Numbered from the stretch's first letter, positions 1 through 9,755 are shown. The stretch is DNA of 64,000 nucleotides from Pseudomonas protegens (GCF_013407925.2 NZ_CP060201.1:6247001-6311000); one strand, 5' to 3'. The notes: generated by a model not told the origin, from the sequence alone. A program made the numbers and translations.

Positions 1-3000
1 AGGCTGCCGAAGCCTTCGTCGATGAACAGTGATTCGATCTTCAGGGTGCTGGAGGCCATGGACGCCAGCCCCAGGGCCAGGGCCAGGGACACCAGGAAGG
101 TTTCGCCACCGGACAGCGAGTGCACCGAGCGCAGTTCGTCGCCCATTTCAGTGTCCAGCACCAGCAGGCCGAGCATGCTGCCGCCGCGCTTGAGGCGGTA
201 GCGGCGCACCAGTTGGCGCAGTTGGGCGTTGGCGTGGTGCACCAGCAGGTCGAGGTTGTAGGCCTGGGCGATCTTGCGGAACTTGTCGCCTTCGGCCGAG
301 CCGATCAGGGCGCTGAGCCGGGCCCAGCGCTGCCACTCGCCGTAGGCCTGTTCGAGCTGCTGGTTCAGGGCCTGGTTGGCGTCCTGGCGGCGCTGGTCCT
401 CGCTTTGCCGGGCGCGCAGGTCGGCGACCTGCTGTTCGCTGGCCTGGGCCTGCTGCTGCAAGGCGTCCAGGGCCTGGGTCAGTTGTTCGGCGGCGAGGTT
501 GCCGTTGTGCTGGGCCTGATGCTGTTCCAGGCGCTGCTGGCGCTCCTGCAGCAGGACCCTGGCTTGCTCGATGGCCTTGTCGTTGGCCTGCAGGCGCTGG
601 CGCAGTGCCTGGATCTGTTCCTCATCCAGTTGCAGCAGCTGTTGCAGGCCGGCGTCATCCAGCTCCGGGTGCTGGGCGCGCCATTGCTCGATGCTGGCCG
701 CCAGTTGCTGCTGTTCGCTGTCCAGGGCCTGTTGGCGTTCTTCCCGGGCCTTGAGGGCCGCTCCCAGTTCGATGGCTTGCTGGTGCAGTGCCTGCTGTTT
801 TTGTTGCGCCTGGGCCAGGGCCTGGCGCGCCTGTTCCACGGCCTGTTCCAGGTGCTGTTGCCAGTGCTCGGCACAGGGCTGCTGGCCCAGCAGTTCGGCC
901 AGTTTGTGCTGGCAGGCCTGTTGCTCTTGGTGCTGGGTTGCGAACTGCTGCTGCGCTTCGCTCAGTTGCTGCTGGCGGGTCAGCTGGCGGTCCTGCTGTT
1001 TGTCCAGGGCCAGTTGGCGTTGCTGCTGTTCCTCGATCTCTTCCTGCTGCTCGCGCAGTTGTTCAATGCGCTGCAGCACTTGCTGGTCGAGCTGGAGGAA
1101 GGTGTTGGCCGGGTCGCGGCGCAGGCCGTCGAGGACCTCGGCCGGCAGCAGGCTGGCGAAGTAGCTCAGTTCTTCTTCCAGGCGCTGGCGGTCGGCGTTG
1201 AGTTGCTGCTGTTGCTGGTCCAGGTGCTGGGCCGCCTGCTGGCTGGCGTCGATGGCGGCTTGCAACTGGTTTTGCAGGCGCGCGGCGTCCTTTTGCAGGG
1301 TCAACAGGGCGCCCTGGCGGCTTTCGTCCTGGGTGATGCTCTGTTGCAGTTGCTCCAGTTGCTGATGCAGCCAGGCGTCACGCTTGGGCGGCTCCTGGTC
1401 CAGCAGGCTGGCGCTCAGCGGGTGGGCTTGCAGGCTCGGGGCCAGGGCCTGTTGCTGGATCGCCAGCTGTTCTTGCTGCTGGAGGAACTCCTTCTGCTGG
1501 GCAATCAGCCCCTGGACCTGGGCCCGCAGTTCGTTGAGCTGTTCCTTGAGGCCGTCCACCGCCTGGCGGGCGTTGGCTTCTTCGCTTTCGTCGTGGCGCC
1601 CCAGGCTTTGCAGCAGGGCTTCGGGCTGGTGATAAGGGTGCTCGACGCTGCCACACACCGGGCACGGCTGATCGTCCTGCAACTGGGCGCGCAACTCCTC
1701 GACACTGGCGCTGCGGGCCAGGCGCTGACGCTCCAGCAGGGCCTGGGTGACGCTCAAAGTTTGCTCGGCCACGGCCAGTTCGGCCTTGGCTTGCAGACCG
1801 GCCCGGTTCAAGGCCTCGCGCTGGCTGGCCACGGCCTGTTGCTTGTCTTGCAGGGCCTGGGCGCGCTGTTGCAGTTCCTGGTGCTGGGCCCAGAGCCGGC
1901 CCAGTTCCTCGAAGGCGCGCTGCTGTTTGCGGTTGTCCTGGAGCAGGGTGCCGAGCAGTTGGATCTGCTCGGCCACCGCTTGCGGCTCGGCCCCGGCTTC
2001 GCTGTACAGCAACTCCAGGTGCGCGCGCTGTTCGCTCAGTTGTGCGGCGGCGCTGGCGGCGCGCTGTTCCAGGGCCGGCAGCTCGGCCTGGCCCTGGTGC
2101 AGGCGATTGCCCACCAGCATCAGCTGTTGCAGGCGTTCGCGGTAAGCGTTCCAGGCTTCGCTCAAGGGGGCGAGGGCGGCACTGTGGGCCAGTTGCCCGG
2201 CGATCAGTTCCAGGCGTTCAGCCACCCGGCGCTGCTGTTCCAGCAGTTGCTGGATCGCCTGCTGGCCTTCGGCGCAGGCTTGTTCGGCGCGGGCACGTTG
2301 TGCTTCGGCCTGGCTCAGGCTTTGCCCCAGGCGCTCCAGGCTGGCCTGTTCGGCAAAGGCTTGGCGCAGCAGCGGCGCGCTGACGCTGTGCTGCTCCTGG
2401 GCCTGGGACAAGGCGCTATCGGCCTCCTGCAATTGCTGTTGCAGGTGCTGTTGTTGCTGGTTCAGCTGGCCTTGTTGTTCGACCTGCTGCTGGATCTGCA
2501 GGCGCAAGGGCGGCAACGTGGCCTCAAGCTCCGCCATGCGCAAAAACTGATGCCGCTGCGGCGCCAACTGCTCCAGGCGTTGCAGGCGCAGGCGCTCGGG
2601 CGCCAGGGCCTGGGCTTGCTGCTCGGCGGCCTGCAACTGCTCGGCGGCGTCTTGCTGCGCTTCCTGCCACTGGCGCAGTTCCTTGAGCCAGCTGTGCTGG
2701 GCTTCCAGCTGCTTGAGCTGGGCCTGCTGGGTCTTGAGTTGCTGCTGGGCCTGGCTCAGTTGCTGTTCCAGCTCGGCCCGGGCTTCGGGCTCCAGCGGGC
2801 TGATGCCGCTGGCCTGGGCCTGGAGCGCCTTGTGGGCCTCGTCGGCTTCCTTGCTCTTGCTGTAGGCGCGGCGCCCCAGTTGGCTGTAGACGGCGGTGTT
2901 GGTGAGCTTTTCCAGCAGCTCGCTGCGTTCCTTGTCGTCGGCCTTGAGAAAGGCGCTGAACTCGCTCTGGGCCAGCATCACGGCGCGGGTGAACTGCTCG

Positions 3001-3476
3001 AAGTTGAGCCCCAGCCTGGATTCGATCAGCTGTTCGTAGTCACGCTTGCCACTGGCCAGCAATTGATTGCTGTCCAGATCGGTGAGGCTCTGCCGGCTGG
3101 CTTGCAGTTTGCCGTTGGCCTTGTCGCGGGCGCGGTTGGTTTCCCAGCGGGCGCGGTAGCGGCGCCCGTCAATGCCGACAAAATCCACTTCGGCGAACCC
3201 GCTGCCGGTGCCACGGCGCAGCAGGGTGCGGGGGTCGCCGGTGGAGATATCGCTGTCGACCTCGGGAACCTTGTTTTCCTTGGCGATCTTGTTCAGCCGT
3301 GGCACCGCGCCGAACAGCGCCAGGCACAGGGCATCGAGCAGGGTGCTCTTGCCGGCGCCGGTGGGCCCGGTAATGGCGAACAACCCGGCGCTGGCCAGGG
3401 GCTCGGCGCTGAAGTCGATCTCGAACGGGCCGGCCAGGGAGGCCAGGTTCTTCAGGCGGATGGCCAGGATCTTCAT
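1..3476 (-). CDS. sbcC: Exonuclease subunit SbcC (3' end beyond window)
   Basis: SMC-like ATPase of the SbcCD (Mre11-Rad50-type) nuclease, which opens DNA hairpins and processes double-strand ends. About 1158 codons are present; the C-terminus runs off the left edge. The start at 3476 gives MKILAIRLKNLASLAGPF and overlaps the end of sbcD by 4 bases. Walker A (GPTGAGKST) lies near residue 37. A long Gln/Leu/Ala-rich coiled coil fills the middle. The zinc-hook CPVC is at about residues 605-608. The ABC signature LSGGE and the Walker B stretch ESLFIDEGFGSL are encoded in the last ~130 bases, so only the final few dozen residues are missing. The coiled coil produces very long antisense open frames that are not genes. 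Confidence 0.96.
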   Translation of the reverse strand, partial: MKILAIRLKNLASLAGPFEIDFSAEPLASAGLFAITGPTGAGKSTLLDALCLALFGAVPRLNKIAKENKVPEVDSDISTGDPRTLLRRGTGSGFAEVDFVGIDGRRYRARWETNRARDKANGKLQASRQSLTDLDSNQLLASGKRDYEQLIESRLGLNFEQFTRAVMLAQSEFSAFLKADDKERSELLEKLTNTAVYSQLGRRAYSKSKEADEAHKALQAQASGISPLEPEARAELEQQLSQAQQQLKTQQAQLKQLEAQHSWLKELRQWQEAQQDAAEQLQAAEQQAQALAPERLRLQRLEQLAPQRHQFLRMAELEATLPPLRLQIQQQVEQQGQLNQQQQHLQQQLQEADSALSQAQEQHSVSAPLLRQAFAEQASLERLGQSLSQAEAQRARAEQACAEGQQAIQQLLEQQRRVAERLELIAGQLAHSAALAPLSEAWNAYRERLQQLMLVGNRLHQGQAELPALEQRAASAAAQLSEQRAHLELLYSEAGAEPQAVAEQIQLLGTLLQDNRKQQRAFEELGRLWAQHQELQQRAQALQDKQQAVASQREALNRAGLQAKAELAVAEQTLSVTQALLERQRLARSASVEELRAQLQDDQPCPVCGSVEHPYHQPEALLQSLGRHDESEEANARQAVDGLKEQLNELRAQVQGLIAQQKEFLQQQEQLAIQQQALAPSLQAHPLSASLLDQEPPKRDAWLHQQLEQLQQSITQDESRQGALLTLQKDAARLQNQLQAAIDASQQAAQHLDQQQQQLNADRQRLEEELSYFASLLPAEVLDGLRRDPANTFLQLDQQVLQRIEQLREQQEEIEEQQQRQLALDKQQDRQLTRQQQLSEAQQQFATQHQEQQACQHKLAELLGQQPCAEHWQQHLEQAVEQARQALAQAQQKQQALHQQAIELGAALKAREERQQALDSEQQQLAASIEQWRAQHPELDDAGLQQLLQLDEEQIQALRQRLQANDKAIEQARVLLQERQQRLEQHQAQHNGNLAAEQLTQALDALQQQAQASEQQVADLRARQSEDQRRQDANQALNQQLEQAYGEWQRWARLSALIGSAEGDKFRKIAQAYNLDLLVHHANAQLRQLVRRYRLKRGGSMLGLLVLDTEMGDELRSVHSLSGGETFLVSLALALGLASMASSTLKIESLFIDEGFGS

Positions 3477-4717
3477 GGCTGTTCCCCTTCTTGCTGCACG
3501 TCCTGCAACAGCAGGGCGAAATCCTTGAGGGTGGCGTCGTCCACCTCGTTGGCGTAGGCGTCGCGCCAGGCGCGGCGGAACAGTTCTTCGGGGCTCAGTT
3601 GATCCAGGTCGATCAGCTCGGCGCCGACGTCTTCAGCGTCGCGCCCGCCGCTACCGGCGTACTCGGCGGCGATCCGCACCAGGCGCACGGCCTTGCCTTG
3701 CAGGGCGTTTTCCACCTGCTGGCGCAGGTCCGGCTGCGGCTCGTCCAGGCGCACCCGCACTTCCAGCCAGGGCTGGCGCTGTTCTTCGGCCAACAGGTCG
3801 ATGTCCGGCAGCTCGCCGAGCTGGGTCAGGAGCTCACCCAGGGGCGCCGGGCCCAGGCGTTGCAGGTTCACCGCCCGGGGAATCAGCCGCGGTTCGACGC
3901 TGACCAGGGTCTCGCCGTCCAGGCGCACATCGAGGATCTGGTGCTGATAGCCGATCTCGGAGAACGACAGCGGGATCGGCGAGCCGCTGTAGCGGATGCG
4001 CTGCTCGCCGTTGACCTTCTGCGGCTTGTGCAGGTGGCCCAGGGCCACGTAGCTGATGTCCGCGCCGAACAGGCCGGCGGGCAGGGCCTCGGCGTTGCCG
4101 ATGATCAGGCTGCGCTCGGAGTCCTCGGACACCGAGCCGCCGGCCATGTGCGCGTGGCTGATCGCTACCAGGGCCTGACCCGGCTGGCGCTTGGCGTTGG
4201 CCGCGGCGATCAGCCATTCATGCACCTGGGCGATGCCCTTGAGGTAGTCGTCGCCCAACTGTCGCCCGGTGACTTCCGCCGGCCGCAGGAACGGCAGGGC
4301 CAGGCACCAGGCGGCGATCTGGCCGCTGGCGTCGGGCAGCGGCAGCAGCAGGCGCTCGGCGTCCAACTGGCCGTCGTCGAGCCACAGCACCCGGCCCAGG
4401 GCGTGGGTGCGCAGGCGGCGCATCAGCGGCGCCGGCAGCTCGATGCGCGAGCCGGAGTCGTGGTTGCCGGCGATCATCACGATGGTCAGCGCCGGTTGCT
4501 GTTCGTGGGCGCTGACGATGAAGTCGTAGAGCCGCTCCTGGGCTTTGACCGGCGGGTTGACGGTGTCGAAGATATCGCCGGCGATCAGCAGCACATCGGG
4601 CTGCTCAGCGTTGAGCTGGCGCAGCAGCCACTCCAGAAAGCAGGCGTGTTCGAAATCGCGTTCCTGGCCGTGGAGGTTCTGGCCCAGGTGCCAGTCGGAG
4701 GTGTGAAACAGACGCAA
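3473..4717 (-). CDS. sbcD: Exonuclease subunit SbcD
   Basis: Mre11-type metallophosphoesterase of 414 aa, partner of SbcC, giving the Mn-dependent nuclease activity of the complex. All phosphoesterase motifs are visible: DWHLG at residues 8-12, GDIFD at 47-51, GNHD at 84-87, SHAHMAGG, and GHLH at about 226. The C-terminal part carries the capping region that contacts SbcC. It is the first gene of a two-gene sbcDC operon; its stop overlaps the sbcC start. Length is normal for the family. Confidence 0.96.
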   Translation of the reverse strand: MRLFHTSDWHLGQNLHGQERDFEHACFLEWLLRQLNAEQPDVLLIAGDIFDTVNPPVKAQERLYDFIVSAHEQQPALTIVMIAGNHDSGSRIELPAPLMRRLRTHALGRVLWLDDGQLDAERLLLPLPDASGQIAAWCLALPFLRPAEVTGRQLGDDYLKGIAQVHEWLIAAANAKRQPGQALVAISHAHMAGGSVSEDSERSLIIGNAEALPAGLFGADISYVALGHLHKPQKVNGEQRIRYSGSPIPLSFSEIGYQHQILDVRLDGETLVSVEPRLIPRAVNLQRLGPAPLGELLTQLGELPDIDLLAEEQRQPWLEVRVRLDEPQPDLRQQVENALQGKAVRLVRIAAEYAGSGGRDAEDVGAELIDLDQLSPEELFRRAWRDAYANEVDDATLKDFALLLQDVQQEGEQP

Positions 4718-4737
4718 GGCAAACTCCAGGAAAAGCA

Positions 4738-4817
4738 GCTACGAGCTGCAAGTGGCAAGTGGCAAGCGGCAAGCTCAAGCGAATCTTGGCGCTTGAGGCT
4801 TGCAGCTTGCGGCTGCT
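4738..4817. repeat. GCAAGYGGCAAGC-type palindromic spacer repeat
   Basis: The sbcD-batD spacer is almost entirely a low-complexity palindrome. GCAAGTG/GCAAGCG units on the left are matched by inverted CTTGCAGCTTGCGG units on the right, around a short centre. Related GCCGCAA units recur at 23396-23427 and near 24491. On the minus strand it could fold after batD, but there is no T-run, so I do not call it a terminator. Confidence 0.6.
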
Positions 4818-4818
4818 G

Positions 4819-6456
4819 TTATTTGGGGTAGAGCGGCGGCAGGCTGGTGGTGTCGGTCAACGGGTCCTGGACCCGTTCGTTGATGGGGATGGCGCGGATC
4901 GCCCGCCACAGTTCCTCGCCTTGCCAATACTGGCCGGTTTCGCTGTAGAGGGCGCCGTTGAGGCCGTCCAGGGCATCGGACAGCGGGATGAAGCGCGCCG
5001 CCATGTCGGCCAGGGTTTCCGGTTGCTGGCGCGCCCAGGCGTCCAGGGCCTGGCGGGTGGTCTGCGGGTCGTTGGCCTGGCAGGCGCGCTTGAGGTCGTC
5101 CAGCAGCGAGCGTGGGCTCGGGCCGGTCTGGGTGGCGCGCAGCACCGCCGGTTGCGAGCGGGCCCGCCACCACAGGCCAAAGCCCAGCAGGGTGCTGCAG
5201 GCCAGCAGCAGGGTGCTCAGTTGCCAGGGCCAGAGCGGGCCATCGTCGCCGCCGGACTGGGGCGTGCCGGCCGGGGTGTCCACCACCAGGCTCGGGTTGT
5301 TCGCCACCTGCAGGCTGCGGGCCGGCAGGCGGGTGAGCTCCAGGCGCTCTTGCTGGGTGTTCCACCAGGTCACTTCCAGGCCCGGCAGATTCACTTCGCC
5401 GGTGCGGGTCGGCACCAGGGCCTGGCGTTCTTCGCGAATGCCCAGCAGGCCCTGTTCAACGTGCTGGTTGCTCAGTTGCGGCTGATCGGGGTAGCTGCGC
5501 AGGCCGTTGACCTCGGGCTGGGGCAGGGGCGGCAACTGGGTGCTGGACAGGCCTTCGGCGCGCAGGGTCAGGCTGCGGGTCAGGGAGTCGCCGACCTGAG
5601 GATGATCGGGCTCCGGGCTCCAGCTTTCGGTCAATTCCAGGTGGCGCGCCGGCAGCCAGGGAAGGTCGGCGGGATAGCCGGCGGGCTTGCCCAGTACCTC
5701 CAGGCTCATGGGCTCGGAACTCACATGGATCAGCTTGCCGGGCTTGGGGGCCTGGGACGCGGTGTCCTGGTCGTTGCCCGGGTTGGCCAGGGTGGCGCTG
5801 AAGGTCAGGGCCGGGATCTGCAATTGGCCGCTGCGCTGGGGGTACAGGGCGTAGCGCATCTCGATCACCCCGTGACGCACGCCATTGATGAGTTTTTCGT
5901 AGGTGCGCGGCTCGCCCAGTTGCTCGACCCGGGCATCGTCGAGTTGCAGCGGGCTGAGGTTGCTGTCGTCGAACAGCGGCACCGAATGGTAGATGTGCAG
6001 GGTCAGCAGGGCCTGGGCCTGGACGTAGACCTTGGGCTGGTCGAGTTCGGCCTTGATGAACACCGGCTCCAGCCGGGCGTCCTGATCCTGGGGCGTGCCG
6101 GCGTTGACTTGCAGGCTCAGGGCCTGGCTGTGCAGATTGCCCAGTTGCAGCGGGGCAATCTCCAGGGTGCCGAGCTGGCGCGGCAGCAGGGTGACGATCC
6201 AGCGGGTGCTGGCGTGGTTGTCGCCCAGGCTGTTGAGCTGGTTGACCTGGCGTGTGCCGCGCACTTCGAACTGACGGTCCAGGGGGCTGAGGTCGGGCTT
6301 GCCGAACTGGGTGACGTCGCTGGACTCCAGGGTCAGCTCGACGGTTTCCCCGGCGTTCACCTGGCTGCGGTCCAGGCTGGCGGACAGCCCGGCAGCCTGG
6401 GACGAGGCCGTCCAGAACGCGAGGGCTAGCAGAAGGGCGGCGGTGCAGCGGGTCAT
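4819..6456 (-). CDS. batD: BatD-like oxygen-tolerance/aerotolerance protein
   Basis: Protein of 545 aa with a cleavable signal peptide (about residues 1-21, ending SSQAAG), an extended periplasmic part made of immunoglobulin-like BatD repeats, and a single membrane helix around residues 410-430 (WQLSTLLLACSTLLGFGLW) followed by a cytoplasmic tail. BatD proteins work with the membrane vWA proteins BatA/BatB and a MoxR ATPase in envelope-stress tolerance; the mechanism is poorly known. It is the last gene of the operon, with a 4-base overlap with the batB-like gene. Confidence 0.85.
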   Translation of the reverse strand: MTRCTAALLLALAFWTASSQAAGLSASLDRSQVNAGETVELTLESSDVTQFGKPDLSPLDRQFEVRGTRQVNQLNSLGDNHASTRWIVTLLPRQLGTLEIAPLQLGNLHSQALSLQVNAGTPQDQDARLEPVFIKAELDQPKVYVQAQALLTLHIYHSVPLFDDSNLSPLQLDDARVEQLGEPRTYEKLINGVRHGVIEMRYALYPQRSGQLQIPALTFSATLANPGNDQDTASQAPKPGKLIHVSSEPMSLEVLGKPAGYPADLPWLPARHLELTESWSPEPDHPQVGDSLTRSLTLRAEGLSSTQLPPLPQPEVNGLRSYPDQPQLSNQHVEQGLLGIREERQALVPTRTGEVNLPGLEVTWWNTQQERLELTRLPARSLQVANNPSLVVDTPAGTPQSGGDDGPLWPWQLSTLLLACSTLLGFGLWWRARSQPAVLRATQTGPSPRSLLDDLKRACQANDPQTTRQALDAWARQQPETLADMAARFIPLSDALDGLNGALYSETGQYWQGEELWRAIRAIPINERVQDPLTDTTSLPPLYPK

Positions 6457-8195
6457 CGAGTTTTTCCCTGATCCTGATGTTGTTGCTGTTCGTACCAGAA
6501 TTTACGTCTCAGCAGTTCCCCCGGATCGTCCGGGATCTTGCGCAGCCATTGTTCCAGCGCCTGCTGGTGTTCGGCGTCCAGGCTGTCCTGGGCCGGGCGC
6601 AGCGGGGTGGTGGTGTGCTGGTCGTCCAGTTCGCTGCCGGGCACCTCGCTGTGGCCGTTGCTCGTTGGCGGCGCGGCCGTGGCTTCGCCGCTTTCGGCCG
6701 CGGTCTGCCCGGTGTTGTCCGGGGCTTCGCCGCCGGGGGGCGGCTGGGTCGCGGCGCCGCTGGGCCCGGCGTTATTGCTGTCGTCGCTGTCGGGGTTCTG
6801 CGGCTTTTGCGGCGCTGCCGGCGGGGCGGCCTGCTGCTGTTGCAACAGGCTTTGCACCAGGGCCTTGTTGTACAGGGCCGGTTGCAGGTCCGGCTGGCGT
6901 TCCAGGGCTTGCTCGTAGGCGTCGATGGCCGCTTCCAGTTCGCCGCTGCGGGCCAGGGCATTGCCGCGATTGTAGTGGGCGCGGGCGTCGTTGCCTTCGG
7001 CAAAGCGCTCGGCGGCGGCATTGTAGTTGCCGGATTCGTACAGGGCCACGCCTTGCCATTGCGGGTCCTGGAAATGCCGCGCGGCTTCCGCCGGGCGCTG
7101 CTGCTCCAGCAGCCGTTGGCCCTGCTGGTCGGGACGCAGCCACAGGTCTTGCAAGTCGAAGGCGTAGCTCGGTTGCGGCGCGGCCAACAGCAGCAGCGGC
7201 AGGCAGAACAGCCAGCCCCGGCGCCCGGCGCAGGCGGCCAGCAGCAACAGGGGCAGCAACAGCCAGTAGCCCTGGTCGGCCCAGGTGTCCAGGCGCAGGG
7301 TCTGGCCGTCGTTGCGCAGTCCCTGGGGGCCACCGAGCAGGCCCAGGCCCTTGAGGTCGCTGTCGTCCAGGCGCGCCTGCCGGTAGCGGCCGCCGACCTC
7401 GCCGATGAACTGCTTGAGGTCCGGGCTGTCCAGGCGCGACACCAGGATCGCCCCCAGGTCGTCCTTGAGGTAGCTGCCGTCTTCCAGGGTCACCGGGGCG
7501 CCGTCGCGACTGCCCAGGCCCAGCATCAGCAACTGCGGCGCGTCACCGCCGAGGGCCTGGCGGATGCCCTGGCGTTCCTGTTCGCTGAGGGACGAGGCCA
7601 TCAGCAGCACCCGACCCTGGCCCAGGGCGCCCTGGTCCAGCAGCTTGAGGGCCTTGAGCAGGGCCAGGTCGGCGCGCTGGCCGGGCTGGGGCATGATCGA
7701 CGGCTTGAGCGCGTCCAGCAGGTTGCGGCTGGTGGCCAGGTCATCGGACAGCGGCACCAGGGTGTGGGCGCTGCCGGCATAGACCACGATCGCGGTCTGC
7801 GCGTCGCTGCGCGCTTGCAACAGGTCCAGCAACTTGTGCCGGGCCTGCTCCAGGCGATTGGGCGGCACGTCGTTGGCGAGCATCTGCGGGGTCAGTTCCA
7901 GCAGCACCACCAGCGGGTCGGCGGGTTTCTGGCTGGTCTGTTCCACCCGCTGCCAGCTGGGGCCGAGCAGGGCCAGCACCGCCAGCAACCAGGCCAGGCC
8001 CAGGGCCACCCAGGGCAGCTTGCTTTCGCGGCCGTTGCCGCCGCTGAGCAGGGCGGCGTGAAAGGCCGGGGGCAGGATCATCTGCCAGCGTCCGGCGCGC
8101 TTCTGCCGGTGCCAGAGCTTCCACAGCAGCAGCGCCAGCAGTGGCAGTACCAGCAACCATCCGGGCCGGAACCAGTGGGGCCAGAGACTGATCAT
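6453..8195 (-). CDS. BatB/BatC-like fusion: membrane vWA domain plus TPR region
   Basis: Protein of 580 aa. Two membrane helices lie near residues 12-27 and 62-78, a von Willebrand A domain at about 93-290, and two more hydrophobic segments at about 310-345. A TPR region follows at about 360-460 (ARAHYNRGNALARSGELEAA). The tail is low-complexity Pro/Gln/Ser/Asp and ends DPGELLRRKFWYEQQQ. This merges the BatB (vWA) and BatC (TPR) roles that some bacteria split. The MIDAS motif is degenerate: the expected DxSxS reads ELTPQ at residues 100-104, unlike the intact motif of its neighbour BatA, so metal-dependent ligand binding by this copy is doubtful. The start overlaps batA by 4 bases. Confidence 0.85.
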   Translation of the reverse strand: MISLWPHWFRPGWLLVLPLLALLLWKLWHRQKRAGRWQMILPPAFHAALLSGGNGRESKLPWVALGLAWLLAVLALLGPSWQRVEQTSQKPADPLVVLLELTPQMLANDVPPNRLEQARHKLLDLLQARSDAQTAIVVYAGSAHTLVPLSDDLATSRNLLDALKPSIMPQPGQRADLALLKALKLLDQGALGQGRVLLMASSLSEQERQGIRQALGGDAPQLLMLGLGSRDGAPVTLEDGSYLKDDLGAILVSRLDSPDLKQFIGEVGGRYRQARLDDSDLKGLGLLGGPQGLRNDGQTLRLDTWADQGYWLLLPLLLLAACAGRRGWLFCLPLLLLAAPQPSYAFDLQDLWLRPDQQGQRLLEQQRPAEAARHFQDPQWQGVALYESGNYNAAAERFAEGNDARAHYNRGNALARSGELEAAIDAYEQALERQPDLQPALYNKALVQSLLQQQQAAPPAAPQKPQNPDSDDSNNAGPSGAATQPPPGGEAPDNTGQTAAESGEATAAPPTSNGHSEVPGSELDDQHTTTPLRPAQDSLDAEHQQALEQWLRKIPDDPGELLRRKFWYEQQQHQDQGKTR

Positions 8196-9268
8196 CGCCG
8201 CCTCCGCAAGCGCAGGCGCTTGAGCCGCTGGCGCCAGTCATGGGCAGGCAGCAGGAAATTCGACTCGGTGAAGAAGCGCTGCAGCGGGTTGTGCGGCCAG
8301 CGCTCGCGCAGCACCAGCAGCACGCTGAGCAGCAGGGCGACGGCCAGCGGCCAGTGGTACAGGGCCTGGGCCGGGCGCGCCTGGGTCGGTTGCTGGGCCA
8401 CCGGTTCCAGTTGGTCGAGGGTTTCCTTGATGGCCTGCAGCTCCTGGCCGTCATGGGCGCGGAAGTAGCGCCCGCCGGTGACCTCGGCCAGCTCCTTGAG
8501 CGCCGGTTCGTCCAGGTCCAGGCTCGGGTTGAGCCCCAGTACCCCGAGCGTGGCGCTGTCCTGCGGGTCGGCGCCGATGCCGATGGGGTAGATCTTCACC
8601 CCTTCCGCGGCAGCCAGCCGGGCGGCGGTGATCGGTGCGATCTCGCCGCCGTTGTTGGCGCCGTCGGTGACCAGGATCAGCACCCGGCTCTGCGCCGGAC
8701 GCTGGCGCAGGCGCTTGAGGGCCAGGCCGATGGCGTCGCCGATGGCGGTGTTCTTGCCGGCGATGCCGATCTTCGCTTCATCCAGCCAGATGCGCACCGT
8801 GCGCCGGTCGAAGGTCAGCGGCGCCTGCAGATAGGCCTTGCTGCCGAACAGGATCAGGCCGACCCGGTCGCCCTCGCGGTGTTCGAGAAAGTCCCCCAGC
8901 AGGTGCTTGACCAGGCTCAGGCGGCTGACGTCTTCGTCCTGCCACTGCATGTCGGGAAAGTCCATGGAGCCGGACACGTCCACCGCCACCAGCAGGTCGC
9001 GGCCGCTGGCGGCCACCGGCAGCGGTTCCCCCAGCCATTGCGGGCGGGCCGCGGCCAGCAGCAACAGGACCCAGAGCAGAATGAAGCGTGCCTGCTGGCG
9101 CCAGGCCGGCAGGTGGGCCCGGGCCCGGCGCCTGGACAGGCCTTCCAGGTCACTGAGAAAGCTCACCTTCAGCGCCGGCTCGCCGCTGTCGGCCACCGGC
9201 AGCACCAGGCGCAGCAGCCAGGGCAGCGGCAACAGGGCGAAGATCCACGGCCAGGCGAACTCAAACAT
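8192..9268 (-). CDS. batA: BatA-like membrane protein with vWA domain
   Basis: Protein of 358 aa with N-terminal membrane helices (about residues 5-25 and 60-74), a vWA domain with a canonical MIDAS (DVSGS at 97-101, later DGANNGG), and a C-terminal hydrophobic helix (ALYHWPLAVALLLSVLLVL) with a basic tail. BatA/BatB-type proteins partner with MoxR AAA+ ATPases. It overlaps the upstream DUF4381 gene by 8 bases and the downstream vWA-TPR gene by 4, so the operon is translationally coupled. Confidence 0.88.
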   Translation of the reverse strand: MFEFAWPWIFALLPLPWLLRLVLPVADSGEPALKVSFLSDLEGLSRRRARAHLPAWRQQARFILLWVLLLLAAARPQWLGEPLPVAASGRDLLVAVDVSGSMDFPDMQWQDEDVSRLSLVKHLLGDFLEHREGDRVGLILFGSKAYLQAPLTFDRRTVRIWLDEAKIGIAGKNTAIGDAIGLALKRLRQRPAQSRVLILVTDGANNGGEIAPITAARLAAAEGVKIYPIGIGADPQDSATLGVLGLNPSLDLDEPALKELAEVTGGRYFRAHDGQELQAIKETLDQLEPVAQQPTQARPAQALYHWPLAVALLLSVLLVLRERWPHNPLQRFFTESNFLLPAHDWRQRLKRLRLRRRR

Positions 9269-9755
9269 GCTTGCGAATCCAGGTGTCCACCGCCTGGGTC
9301 AGGCCGGCGATGGCTTTGTCGTCGAGCTTGCACTCGGGCTTGTAGGCGCCTTCGACCAGCACCATCCAGCGGGTCAGGCCGGCGGCCGGGCAGCGGTTGT
9401 CGAGAAACGCCAGCCACTTGCGGCCATTGAGGGTGTGGCTCTGGCTGTAGGGGTAGTGGTTGCGGCACAGGCGCTTGAGCAGGGCATTGAGGGCCTGCAG
9501 CCAGGCACCGGCCGGGGCGCCGTCATAGGGCTTGGGCAGCAGCGCCAGTTCCGCCAGGGCGGCCAGGCGCACCGGGTCCAGGGGCTGTTCGCTGCGGGCC
9601 TGGGAGGCCTTGCGCGGCCATAGATGGCGCCAACGCCAGATCGCCAACCCGAGCAGTGGCAGTAGCAGCGCCAGCGCCCACCAGCCCGGGGCCGGTGGCC
9701 ACAGGCCGATGTCGGGCGGCGGCAGCAGCGGTTGCAGTTGTTCCAGGCTGCTCAT
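9261..9755 (-). CDS. DUF4381 membrane protein of the moxR/bat operon
   Basis: Protein of 164 aa. The start at 9755 (MSSLEQLQPLLPPPDI) overlaps the DUF58 stop by 4 bases. One strong membrane helix lies at about residues 24-42 (APGWWALALLLPLLGLAIW), followed by a basic stretch and a soluble C-terminal domain with conserved-looking NGRKWLAFLD. DUF4381 proteins sit in this operon between DUF58 and vWA genes in many gammaproteobacteria; the function is unknown. Confidence 0.82.
   Translation of the reverse strand: MSSLEQLQPLLPPPDIGLWPPAPGWWALALLLPLLGLAIWRWRHLWPRKASQARSEQPLDPVRLAALAELALLPKPYDGAPAGAWLQALNALLKRLCRNHYPYSQSHTLNGRKWLAFLDNRCPAAGLTRWMVLVEGAYKPECKLDDKAIAGLTQAVDTWIRKHV

Noticed and set aside
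120..3557. 1145-codon plus-strand open frame
   Set aside because: Antisense of sbcC; low-complexity Leu/Gln/Gly translation mirrors the coiled coil, and the minus strand has all SbcC motifs.
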